Below are positions 1-6,177 of a stretch of DNA of 9,818 nt, piece by piece; within the stretch, counting starts at the first letter, position 1; each line of letters opens with the position of its first letter. Source of the DNA: Anderseniella sp964390445. Lineage in GTDB: Bacteria > Pseudomonadota > Alphaproteobacteria > Rhizobiales > Aestuariivirgaceae. Position numbers and translations under genes: made by a program. The stretch lies in the NCBI GenBank assembly GCA_964390445.1, contig CAYMJJ010000098.1:1-9818 (forward strand), written 5' to 3'. The notes below the pieces were generated by a model that had not been told where the DNA came from, did no database searches, and saw nothing but the letters and a program-made list of their open reading frames with translations.

Positions 1-1561
1 GCGCCAGCAGCAGGTCTGAAAAGCCGATGATGGCAGTCAGCACGTTGTTGAAGTCATGCGCCACGCCACCTGCAAGCTGGCCCACGGCCTGCATCTTCTG
101 GCTCTGCGCCAGTTGCACTTCCAGCGATGTATGCCGCGTGGTATCGACCGCGAACACCATCACGGCACCGGGGCCGCCGGTCTCGTCCGGCACGAAGTAA
201 AGCTGGCCCGAGGTTTCCGTCTTGCCGACGAAATGAACCTCCGCAAGATCGCTTGACACCTTGCCCGCCGCTGCATCGGCAATCAGGCTGGCGACCTCCT
301 CGCGCTCGTCCTCGCGCACCAGCGGTGCCAGCTTTCCACGCCGCTTGGCCTCGGGTGCAAGGTCGATGAACGAGGCGTTGAGCTGCTCGATCACGCCATC
401 CTTGTTCACCTGCACGATGCCGATGGGCAGCGAGTTGAACAGCCGCGCGATCTGTACCTGTGCGTCGCCGGCATCCTTTTCGACCGCAAAGTGCGCACGC
501 CTGTCCAGCACCAGCGTGCGTGATGGCTGCTGTTTGCCCTGCGCATCATATTCGCACCGGTGCACCACCCGCGCCGGGATCGTCTCGCCGGAACTGGTGG
601 CAAGGTCGAGGTCGAATATCTCGGTGACCGGGCGTCCCGGTTCCGGCTCGATGCCGGCCAGCAGCTTGGCACCGTTTTCGGACACGATGTCGGCCAGTTT
701 CAACTGCCCGTCTGTGGTCCGCGTCAGGTCAAGCCCCAGCCAGTCGGCCAGCGTTGCATTGACATAGGCGATGGCCCCGTCCTGCGTCGACGAGAAGAAG
801 CCCGCCGGTGCATGGTCGAGATAGTTGATGATGTACTGCAGGTTCTCGAACGCTTCTTCCTGCGAGGCGCGGGCATCGGTTTCGTCGCTCAGCCGCCAAA
901 CGGTGTAGGTTTGCGTGGCGCTGGCCTTGATCTGCTTGACCTGCAACCGCAGCCAGGCGGCCTTGTCGTCGCGCGCGCCTGCCGCCGCCGAGCCAGCAGA
1001 CAGGCGAAATTGTTCCGACGCCTCGCGGCCTTCGCGGGCCGCCTTTGCCAGCCGGTACACCCGCTCCGACACATCCGGATAGCCGGAGTACAACGTCTCC
1101 AGGTTGACCAGTCTCGCCTGACCCGCCTTCGACACCAGTTGCTGGTAGGGGTCGTTGGAATAGATGATCGCACCGCGAGAATCGGAAACCACGCAAGGCT
1201 CGCCGGTGGCATCCAGCAGCTTGTCGAAAAATGCCTTCTGGCGCGGCGTGCGGCCAAAATGGACAAAACCCGCAAGCGCACCGAACAACGCAATCAAACC
1301 TGCCAGCGACAGCATTGACAGCGCAATGGTGACGACCTGCGGCACGATTTCGCCGACGCCCTGCGCCGCGAAATAGACCACGAAGGCAAGCACGATGGCC
1401 AGCACCAGGCTGAGCACGGGGCGACCTGCAGACTGCTCCGGACGCAAGTCATCCTCATGTCCAGGCACACGCACAACCCCCGGCGCGGTCATCTCGCGCA
1501 CGCCCCTGGTTGGGTCTTCACCCGGCTTGTCTCTGGTCTTGTCGGTATCCATCAATGCCAT
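1..1561 (-). CDS. cckA: Cell-cycle hybrid sensor histidine kinase CckA (5' part, cut by window edge)
   Basis: CckA is a membrane-bound hybrid kinase/phosphatase which, through the phosphotransferase ChpT, controls phosphorylation of the master regulator CtrA in Alphaproteobacteria. The visible 520 residues show a short polar N-terminus, two hydrophobic helices (about residues 48-66 and 77-100), then three PAS-like segments (about 110-220, 235-350 and 365-480). The third contains LFNSLPIGIVQVNKDG. Next comes the start of the HisKA domain with QKMQAVGQLAGGVAHDFNNV, whose phosphoacceptor is His502. The H-box and the arrangement of two membrane helices plus PAS domains match CckA closely. The catalytic ATPase and receiver domains lie beyond the left edge. 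I chose the ATG at 1561; an in-frame ATG at 1552 and a GTG about 18 bases upstream of 1561 are alternatives, and none has a strong ribosome binding site. The gene is divergent from the FliO-like gene. Family assignment is confident; the number and borders of the PAS domains were read by eye. Confidence 0.93.
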   Translation of the reverse strand, partial: MALMDTDKTRDKPGEDPTRGVREMTAPGVVRVPGHEDDLRPEQSAGRPVLSLVLAIVLAFVVYFAAQGVGEIVPQVVTIALSMLSLAGLIALFGALAGFVHFGRTPRQKAFFDKLLDATGEPCVVSDSRGAIIYSNDPYQQLVSKAGQARLVNLETLYSGYPDVSERVYRLAKAAREGREASEQFRLSAGSAAAGARDDKAAWLRLQVKQIKASATQTYTVWRLSDETDARASQEEAFENLQYIINYLDHAPAGFFSSTQDGAIAYVNATLADWLGLDLTRTTDGQLKLADIVSENGAKLLAGIEPEPGRPVTEIFDLDLATSSGETIPARVVHRCEYDAQGKQQPSRTLVLDRRAHFAVEKDAGDAQVQIARLFNSLPIGIVQVNKDGVIEQLNASFIDLAPEAKRRGKLAPLVREDEREEVASLIADAAAGKVSSDLAEVHFVGKTETSGQLYFVPDETGGPGAVMVFAVDTTRHTSLEVQLAQSQKMQAVGQLAGGVAHDFNNVLTAIIGFSDLLLA

Positions 1562-1595
1562 ATGGCTTGCTCGCACCCCGTCCGAATCATCGACG

Positions 1596-1624
1596 AGTAT
1601 AGGTGAATTATGCCATTGATCAGC
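1596..1624 (-). promoter_or_regulatory. Candidate cckA promoter
   Basis: On the minus strand a -10-like TATACT (1596-1601; 5 of 6 to the sigma-70 consensus) lies 17 bases downstream of GCTGAT (1619-1624), a weak -35. This would start transcription roughly 28 bases before the chosen cckA ATG. The -10 is good and the -35 poor, so this is a suggestion from spacing and position only. Confidence 0.33.
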
Positions 1625-1673
1625 CCTAAAGAGCCGCTATCACTTCAATCGGCCACGGTGAGCAACGCGGCAC

Positions 1674-1702
1674 TTGACCCAGAGTTGCAACCAGCAGAGT
1701 AG
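1674..1702 (+). promoter_or_regulatory. Weak candidate promoter of the FliO-like gene
   Basis: TTGACC at 1674-1679 matches the -35 consensus at 5 of 6 positions. At 17 bases spacing the -10 would be GAGTAG (1697-1702), a poor match; TAGTAC three bases further on is no better. A short inverted repeat, AGAGT-AGT-ACTCT (1696-1708), overlaps the -10 region and could be an operator, or chance. Position between two divergent genes supports a promoter somewhere here. Confidence 0.22.
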
Positions 1703-1733
1703 TACTCTCTTTCCAAGGGCGTTCGGAGGGATC

Positions 1734-2225
1734 ATGGACCTGATTGAACCATACATGAACTGGATCTACCTGGCAGCGATCGTCATCGCATTGCTGATCC
1801 TTGCGTCTGTCATGATCCGCGTGTTCGGCAGCAAGGTCCGCGCCCGAAAAGGGGCCCGCCTTGGCATCAGCGAATACTATGAAGTCGACAAGTCGCGGTT
1901 CCTGGTGCTGGTGCGGCGCGATGACGTGGAGCACCTTGTGCTTGTCGGCGGCGGCCAGGACGTCGTCATCGAAAGCGGCATCCGCCCGGACACCACGGCT
2001 GCCACACCTGGCCGGCGCGTGTTCACCGCCGAAGACCTCGACACGATGAATGAGGTTCGCCCCGGACCAGTGGTCCCCAACCCCGATCCTGCCGGCGTGG
2101 CTGATGGCAACGTGCGTCCCATCACCGCCCGCCCGGCCCCGCGCCCGCCGGTGTTCGGCAGCCCGCTAGCCGGCAATGAGCCGTCTGGCCCGCGGCTGCG
2201 CGCGGTTGACCGCGACCCGGAATAG
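1734..2225 (+). CDS. FliO-like single-pass membrane protein
   Basis: A protein of 163 residues. It has a very short periplasmic N-terminus, one strong membrane helix (about residues 10-32, WIYLAAIVIALLILASVMIR), then a basic stretch and a small beta-rich cytoplasmic domain. That domain contains LGISEYYEVDKSRFLVLVRR and a segment HLVLVGGGQDVVIESGI (about residues 43-83). A proline-rich, low-complexity tail follows. This is the layout of FliO, a membrane protein that helps assemble the flagellar type III export gate. The ATG at 1734 was chosen over an upstream in-frame ATG at 1674 because GGAGGG (1725-1730) sits 3 bases before it and the membrane helix then starts at the usual place. No other flagellar gene is in view. 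FliO-like genes beside cckA are, from memory, common in several alphaproteobacterial orders, so a direct flagellar role here is uncertain. Confidence 0.75.
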   Translation: MDLIEPYMNWIYLAAIVIALLILASVMIRVFGSKVRARKGARLGISEYYEVDKSRFLVLVRRDDVEHLVLVGGGQDVVIESGIRPDTTAATPGRRVFTAEDLDTMNEVRPGPVVPNPDPAGVADGNVRPITARPAPRPPVFGSPLAGNEPSGPRLRAVDRDPE

Positions 2226-2243
2226 CTCCGGGTACGGCTTTTT
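2215..2243 (+). terminator. Probable intrinsic terminator of the FliO-like gene
   Basis: A perfect 7-base-pair inverted repeat, ACCCGGA (2215-2221) and TCCGGGT (2227-2233) with a 5-base loop, overlaps the FliO-like stop codon. It is followed, after ACGGC, by five T residues (2239-2243). The stem is GC-rich and compact. The T-run is short and starts 5 bases after the stem, so termination may be partial. Confidence 0.5.
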
Positions 2244-2247
2244 CTGG

Positions 2248-2276
2248 TTGAGCGTGACAGGGGACATACCTAAAGT
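2248..2276 (+). promoter_or_regulatory. Candidate promoter of the four-gene accessory cluster
   Basis: TTGAGC (2248-2253) and TAAAGT (2271-2276) are separated by exactly 17 bases; each matches the sigma-70 consensus at 4 of 6 positions. Predicted transcription start is near 2283, giving a leader of about 15 bases before the dioxygenase ATG at 2298. It lies just downstream of the terminator-like hairpin, as expected for a new transcription unit. Confidence 0.42.
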
Positions 2277-2297
2277 TCGCATCCTCAGAAACTGCCG

Positions 2298-3032
2298 ATG
2301 ACAGGTGACGGCTTGTTAGCAGACGACTACATCTCGAATGGCCATGCCGGACCCGTGCGTGTACTGTCATTCTGGCAAAGGCAAAAGCTGTTGCATCGTC
2401 TGAAGTCAAAGCACCTGCAACCACCTCACCGATGGTACAAGGGCCTTGCGCTGAGCAACCAGACCGTTCGTGACGTAGCCTTTCTGCCTGCGATCACCAG
2501 CAGGGTCGCGCAGCTGATCGGCGGCGACTTCGAACTCTGGGGATGCAATCTCATCCGCCGCAAACCCGGCCAGCAGCACCCGTGGCATTGCGACGAAGAA
2601 AGCCACGCCAACCAGGGCACATTCGTCTCGGTCTGGTTGGGCCTGCAAAATGTCTCCGCCGCCTCGTCGCCGATTTTCATCGCAGGCTCGCATCGTCTCG
2701 ACAAATCCGTCCAGCAGGTTCGCGCCGAACTGGGATTGCATCGAGATACCACTGAAGACGACGCAATACTGAACGCCGCACGCCAATACGATCCCGGTTG
2801 CCACATCACCAGCCCGGCAGCCAGCAACGGCGACGCAATCTTTTTCAACGGTCGCATCTGGCATGCAACGCGCAACACCCATGCGTTTGGCACCCGAATG
2901 GCGCTACTTCTTCAGTACTGCGCCGCCGGTGACATCGTGCGCATACCCACAGATTCGCACCTGGATTGGCCGTTCGAACTCGGCACACAAAGGGCGCTGT
3001 CCCTGAAGCCAGAACCGGCAGTGCACCCATGA
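2298..3032 (+). CDS. PhyH-type Fe(II)/2-oxoglutarate-dependent dioxygenase
   Basis: A 244-residue protein of the phytanoyl-CoA dioxygenase (PhyH) superfamily, expected to hydroxylate a small molecule or a bound intermediate using O2, Fe(II) and 2-oxoglutarate. The iron-binding triad is visible: His97 and Asp99 in PWHCDEE, and His189 in GRIWHAT. Arg200 (GTRMALLLQY), 11 residues after the distal His, is placed to bind the 2-oxoglutarate carboxylate. The segment SVWLGLQNVSAASSPIFIAGSH is the characteristic core strand and turn before the insert. Length is near or slightly below the usual 250-300. The ATG at 2298 has no clear ribosome binding site and a predicted leader of only ~15 bases, so initiation may be weak or nearly leaderless. 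It is the first gene of the cluster; its stop overlaps the cupin start (ATGA). G/C at third positions in the first 40 codons is about 62% by hand count, against about 82% in cckA and moxR samples. Family confident; substrate unknown. Confidence 0.8.
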   Translation: MTGDGLLADDYISNGHAGPVRVLSFWQRQKLLHRLKSKHLQPPHRWYKGLALSNQTVRDVAFLPAITSRVAQLIGGDFELWGCNLIRRKPGQQHPWHCDEESHANQGTFVSVWLGLQNVSAASSPIFIAGSHRLDKSVQQVRAELGLHRDTTEDDAILNAARQYDPGCHITSPAASNGDAIFFNGRIWHATRNTHAFGTRMALLLQYCAAGDIVRIPTDSHLDWPFELGTQRALSLKPEPAVHP

Positions 3033-3832
3033 AGCGGCTAGGCAACCATTACCAGATCGGCCTTCCCATGTTTGAGAGGCTGGAGCATGCGGACTGGTCC
3101 CGCTCCATCCTTTGGCGGGGTGCAACCCGCAACATCGACTGGCTGGGGGTGCACGTCTCACGCCTTCAACCAGGCGCAGCGCCCGAACCGGTCGTGCGCC
3201 ATCAGGATGAGGAATTGATGATTCTGCTGCAGGGAAAAACTGTCTCGGGCCTTTGTGATGAACCTGACAGCAAAGCGATCACCCGGAAGGTTGCCATGGT
3301 TCCGCAGCAAATGGTCTATCATCCCGGCAACCGGTACCACTATCTCGAGAACACCTCGGACCAGGAAGCGATCTATCTGGCGGTCAAATGGCGTGCTCCC
3401 GAGCGACTCGGCGCAGTTGCAGCCAGCGAAGGCACGAGCAAGGTGCTTGACTGCGGACCTGCATGGGAAAAGCCGCCGCAGGTCCGCCAACAGGTCCTGT
3501 TCAATCAACCCACCACTTGGCTGAAGCGGCTTCAGGTTCATGCCTCCACGCTGTTGCCGGGCGACGGTTACCCTGCCCACCGCGATGACCACGATGTTTG
3601 CATCGTGGTGCTGGAGGGCGAATTGACGTCAAACGCCACTCGTTATCCTGCCGGCAGTTGCCTGTTTCACGCCGCCGGGTGGAAGCACAGCCTATGCAAC
3701 GAGAGCAACAGCGCCGCGCGCTACATCGTTATCGAGTTGCATGGCCACCCGACTCGCAAACCTGCACATCATTGGCCTGAACTGGCCCGCGACAACGTCA
3801 TGAGGGTGGCATCGAACCTGTTTTCAAAATGA
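3029..3832 (+). CDS. Two-domain (bicupin) protein of unknown substrate
   Basis: A 267-residue protein with two cupin barrels in tandem. Domain 1 (about residues 40-120) has HQDEELMILLQG (His58, Glu62, Gly69) and the second motif PGNRYHYLEN (His104, Asn108). Domain 2 (about residues 165-237) has HRDDHDVCIVVLEG (His184, Asp186, Gly197) and AGWKHSLCN (His220, Asn224). Cupins bind metal and act as sugar isomerases/epimerases, dioxygenases, aminohydrolases or sensors; nothing here fixes which. Neither domain has the full canonical set of metal ligands: by eye, domain 1 lacks the first His and domain 2 has Asp for the second His and no Glu. The start at 3029 overlaps the dioxygenase stop as ATGA, implying translational coupling; an in-frame ATG at 2966 would lie well inside the dioxygenase gene and was rejected. 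No signal peptide, so it is probably cytoplasmic. The neighbours suggest sugar or surface-glycan metabolism. Confidence 0.75.
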   Translation: MKRLGNHYQIGLPMFERLEHADWSRSILWRGATRNIDWLGVHVSRLQPGAAPEPVVRHQDEELMILLQGKTVSGLCDEPDSKAITRKVAMVPQQMVYHPGNRYHYLENTSDQEAIYLAVKWRAPERLGAVAASEGTSKVLDCGPAWEKPPQVRQQVLFNQPTTWLKRLQVHASTLLPGDGYPAHRDDHDVCIVVLEGELTSNATRYPAGSCLFHAAGWKHSLCNESNSAARYIVIELHGHPTRKPAHHWPELARDNVMRVASNLFSK

Positions 3833-3863
3833 CCCGGAGCGCTCCCCGGACACCGTTCGCCCG

Positions 3864-4589
3864 ATGACGCATGGTCCCGTTACCGTAATGATGCTGTCCA
3901 CCCCGGAAGTCGCACATTATGCCTGGCTGGGTGAGCGCAGCTGGCAAGCATATTGTGCCAGGCACGGCTATGGCTTCGAGGTCTGCCGCGACAGACTGAT
4001 AGCAGACATGCATCCCAACTGGTCGAAGATCGCACTTGTCCGCAACAAGCTCGAAACGCAGCAGGCCGGCCACACCTTGCTGGTGGATGCGGACAGCCTG
4101 GTGCTTCAACCCGGTACCCCGCTTGATGACCTGCTCAAGTTGCCCCAGCCGATCGTGTTCGCGAACGACCGGCCATTTCCTTTGCCATCGATCTACCAGT
4201 TGGGGCGCCACCACCTTCTCAGGCTGCGGCTGGGCCGGTTCAATCTGCCCAATGCCGGTTTCATCCTGATCCGGAATGGCGAATACGGCCGCTATTTCAT
4301 TCACCGATGGCTCGAGCTTGCGAGGAACGAACTCCGGTCCTGGTCTGACATTCATCCGCGCAATCAGAACGTGCTGTGGCGCGGCCTGTTAAATGCCGAG
4401 CGCAAGCACATTCACATCCTTGGCAATCAGGTCTTGCGCATAACTCATCCATCACAGTTCAGTCATCTCGCCCGCCTAGCCCCCTTCGCGCTGCATTTCA
4501 AGCATGACTGGATCGACGTGGCGACAGTGTGCGAATACCTTCCAGACCTCGATCTTGCGCCATCGGCCGACAACCGGCGGCAGGGCTAG
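3864..4589 (+). CDS. Putative glycosyltransferase, GT34-like (galactosyl/mannosyltransferase type)
   Basis: A 241-residue, probably cytoplasmic protein with a GT-A type nucleotide-sugar fold. The segment WSKIALVRNKL (residues 53-63) followed by LLVDADSLVL (72-81) gives the DxD metal/nucleotide-sugar motif (Asp75, Asp77). NLPNAGFILIRNGEYG (127-142) and NQNVLW (167-172) match the asparagine-glycine segment and the (D/N)QN motif seen in GT34 and related families that extend glycans using UDP-Gal, UDP-Xyl or GDP-Man. Length is typical of a bare catalytic domain. It starts 31 bases after the bicupin stop; the ATG at 3864 has no clear ribosome binding site, and the in-frame ATG at 3888 (MMLSTPEV) is an alternative. 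About 65% G/C at third positions in the first 40 codons by hand count, lower than the core genes here. The fold assignment is fairly sure; donor and acceptor are not. Confidence 0.7.
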   Translation: MTHGPVTVMMLSTPEVAHYAWLGERSWQAYCARHGYGFEVCRDRLIADMHPNWSKIALVRNKLETQQAGHTLLVDADSLVLQPGTPLDDLLKLPQPIVFANDRPFPLPSIYQLGRHHLLRLRLGRFNLPNAGFILIRNGEYGRYFIHRWLELARNELRSWSDIHPRNQNVLWRGLLNAERKHIHILGNQVLRITHPSQFSHLARLAPFALHFKHDWIDVATVCEYLPDLDLAPSADNRRQG

Positions 4590-4592
4590 GCC

Positions 4593-5471
4593 ATGTCGCG
4601 CCAACTTCGCGAAACGGTCCAGTTCTGGCCGGCCCTCGCATGGCAACATCTGGCCAGGCTGGGGCATGGCCGGCCAAAACCGGCGCCTGCCGGCACCATT
4701 GTCAGCCTGACCAGCTATCCGGCCCGTTTCGAAACATTGCATCATTGCCTTGCATCGTTGCTCAGGCAAACTGTCTCGCCAGACCGGATCGTACTGGTCG
4801 TCGCAGCCGGCGATCTACGGCAATGCCCGTTACCCGAAAAGGTTGTCCGCCTCGCCTCCGGCCAGATCGAGATTTTGGAGCATCCTGACGACCTGCACTC
4901 ATACAAGAAGCTCGTACCGGTGCTGGAGCGCAATCCCGGGTGCGATATCGTGACTTGTGACGACGACAAGCTGTACCCCCCGACCTGGCTGGAACGGTTA
5001 CTGCGCAGCGCAAACAGCCATCCGGGCACCATCATCTGCCATCGCGCCCGCACGGCCCTGGCAGATCGCCCACAGCAATGGCTCAGCTACGCCCAGTGGC
5101 CCGCATGCCAGACCTCAACGCCGTCTGCTGCCACCGTGCCGATAGGGTCTGGCGGTGTCCTCTATCCTGCGGGATGCCTGGACCCGATCGCCCACGACAG
5201 GGCCAGTTTCATGCGGGACGCACCCGATGCTGATGACCTGTGGTTCAAGCTGGCCGCCTGGCGGGCCGGCACTCTTGCCTGTCAGGTATCACGCCGGCCG
5301 CTCAGGTTCGTATCGGTACCGGTCAAGGGCAGCCACCTTTCCCAAGCCAACCTGCATCGCAAGGGCAATGACGCGGTACTGCGACACCTGTCTGCCAATT
5401 GGGGGTTCACACCAGAAGCCGTACTGGCGGAAGGTCATGCTCCCTCGTCACAGCATCAGGCAGATGACTGA
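4593..5471 (+). CDS. Family 2-like (GT-A) glycosyltransferase
   Basis: A 292-residue protein. After a ~34-residue amphipathic/basic leader comes the GT-A nucleotide-binding start TIVSLTSYPARFETLHHCLA (35-54) with SLLRQTVSPDRIVLVV. The acidic metal/nucleotide motif CDDDKLYPP (122-130) follows, then an acceptor-side loop PIGSGGVLYPAGCLDP (183-198) and DADDLWFKLAAW (212-223), which supplies a likely catalytic acid/base region. This architecture matches small bacterial glycosyltransferases that work on polysaccharides or lipooligosaccharides. No membrane helix is evident, so it would act on the cytoplasmic side. It begins 3 bases after the GT34-like stop, so the two are almost certainly co-translated. 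Its TGA (5469-5471) touches the dksA stop on the other strand. Last gene of the cluster. Sugar donor and acceptor cannot be inferred. Confidence 0.75.
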   Translation: MSRQLRETVQFWPALAWQHLARLGHGRPKPAPAGTIVSLTSYPARFETLHHCLASLLRQTVSPDRIVLVVAAGDLRQCPLPEKVVRLASGQIEILEHPDDLHSYKKLVPVLERNPGCDIVTCDDDKLYPPTWLERLLRSANSHPGTIICHRARTALADRPQQWLSYAQWPACQTSTPSAATVPIGSGGVLYPAGCLDPIAHDRASFMRDAPDADDLWFKLAAWRAGTLACQVSRRPLRFVSVPVKGSHLSQANLHRKGNDAVLRHLSANWGFTPEAVLAEGHAPSSQHQADD

Positions 5472-5888
5472 TCAATCGTCGCGGTAGATCTTCTCGCGGC
5501 GCTCGTGGCGCTCCTGCGCCTCGACCGACAAGGTGGCAATCGGGCGTGCATCCAGCCGTCGCAGCGAGATCGGTTCACCGGTCTCCTCGCAATAGCCGTA
5601 GCTGCCGTCCTCGATCCGCTTGAGCGCAGATTCGATCTTGGAAATCAGCTTGCGCTGGCGGTCACGGGTCCGCAGTTCGAGTGACCTGTCGGTTTCGGTA
5701 GAAGCGCGGTCAGCTGCGTCCGGCAGGACCAGGTTCTCGGTCTGCAGGTGCTGCAGGGTTTCGCGGCTTTCCCGAAGGATTTCTTCCTTCCAGGCCAGCA
5801 ACTTTGCCCGGAAGTATTCCTGCTGCCGTTCAGACATGAACGGCTCTTTCTCGAGTTTCGCAAGCGAAATTGGCTTGTTCTCTCCCAT
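5472..5888 (-). CDS. dksA: RNA polymerase-binding transcription factor DksA (one-cysteine type)
   Basis: DksA enters the RNA polymerase secondary channel and, with ppGpp, adjusts transcription of stable RNA and amino-acid genes. The 138-residue product has the paired coiled-coil helices (about residues 18-90) with the tip motif DAADRA (Asp57, Asp60, Ala62; DxxDxA). A globular end (GSYGYCEETGEPISLRRLDA) and a C-terminal helix ending in KIYRDD follow. Only one cysteine remains (Cys100); the other three zinc-finger cysteines of E. coli DksA are absent. One-cysteine DksA is known from Alphaproteobacteria such as Rhodobacter sphaeroides, so this is probably functional. I chose the ATG at 5888 because GAGGA (5897-5901) lies 8 bases upstream; in-frame ATGs at 5906 and 5975 would add 6 or 29 residues not typical of the family. 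Divergent from moxR, convergent with the family 2-like glycosyltransferase with no bases between the two stop codons. Confidence 0.93.
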   Translation of the reverse strand: MGENKPISLAKLEKEPFMSERQQEYFRAKLLAWKEEILRESRETLQHLQTENLVLPDAADRASTETDRSLELRTRDRQRKLISKIESALKRIEDGSYGYCEETGEPISLRRLDARPIATLSVEAQERHERREKIYRDD

Positions 5889-5946
5889 AGGCTTCGTCCT
5901 CGCCATCAGTCCCAACCGGTCCCATGCAACAGGCATTTCTTGCGCC

Positions 5947-5975
5947 TCTATATCGCCCACCACCAAAACCCGCAA
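5947..5975 (-). promoter_or_regulatory. Candidate dksA promoter
   Basis: On the minus strand TTGCGG (5970-5975) and TATAGA (5947-5952) are 17 bases apart. The -10 matches the consensus at 5 of 6 positions and the -35 at its three key bases (TTG). Transcription would start near 5940, leaving a leader of about 50 bases that holds the GAGGA ribosome binding site. Confidence 0.4.
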
Positions 5976-6089
5976 CCGCGTATTGCATTAAATCCGGCAA
6001 GGCTGGCGGGCTGGCCTGCACGGGACAGCTACAAGCACGAATTATGCCAAGATTCGATGACGATACCTCTCGTCGCCCGGCCGATGGCA

Positions 6090-6104
6090 GGTTGCCAAGC
6101 AACC
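6090..6104 (+). repeat. Short inverted repeat upstream of moxR
   Basis: GGTTGC-CAA-GCAACC is a perfect 6-base-pair inverted repeat with a 3-base centre. It covers TTGCCA (6092-6097), a 5-of-6 match to a -35 element, with a poor -10 (CAATAC, 6115-6120) 17 bases downstream. It could be an operator over the moxR promoter, an RNA hairpin in the leader, or chance. The rest of the 289-base dksA-moxR intergenic region shows nothing else I can support. Confidence 0.25.
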
Positions 6105-6177
6105 GATGTTTCGGCAATACAACGGCAACGGCGCATTCCCTCGCGTCCTGTCCAAACGGAAAGATCCTGTGACCGTG

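Noticed and set aside
560..1318. A 252-codon plus-strand frame opposite cckA
   Set aside because: The minus strand encodes uninterrupted CckA with membrane helices, PAS-like segments and an H-box; the plus-strand product has no recognisable features.
3836..3845. GGAGCGCTCC palindrome between the bicupin and GT34-like genes as a terminator
   Set aside because: There is no loop and no T-run after it, and the tight gene spacing favours one transcript.
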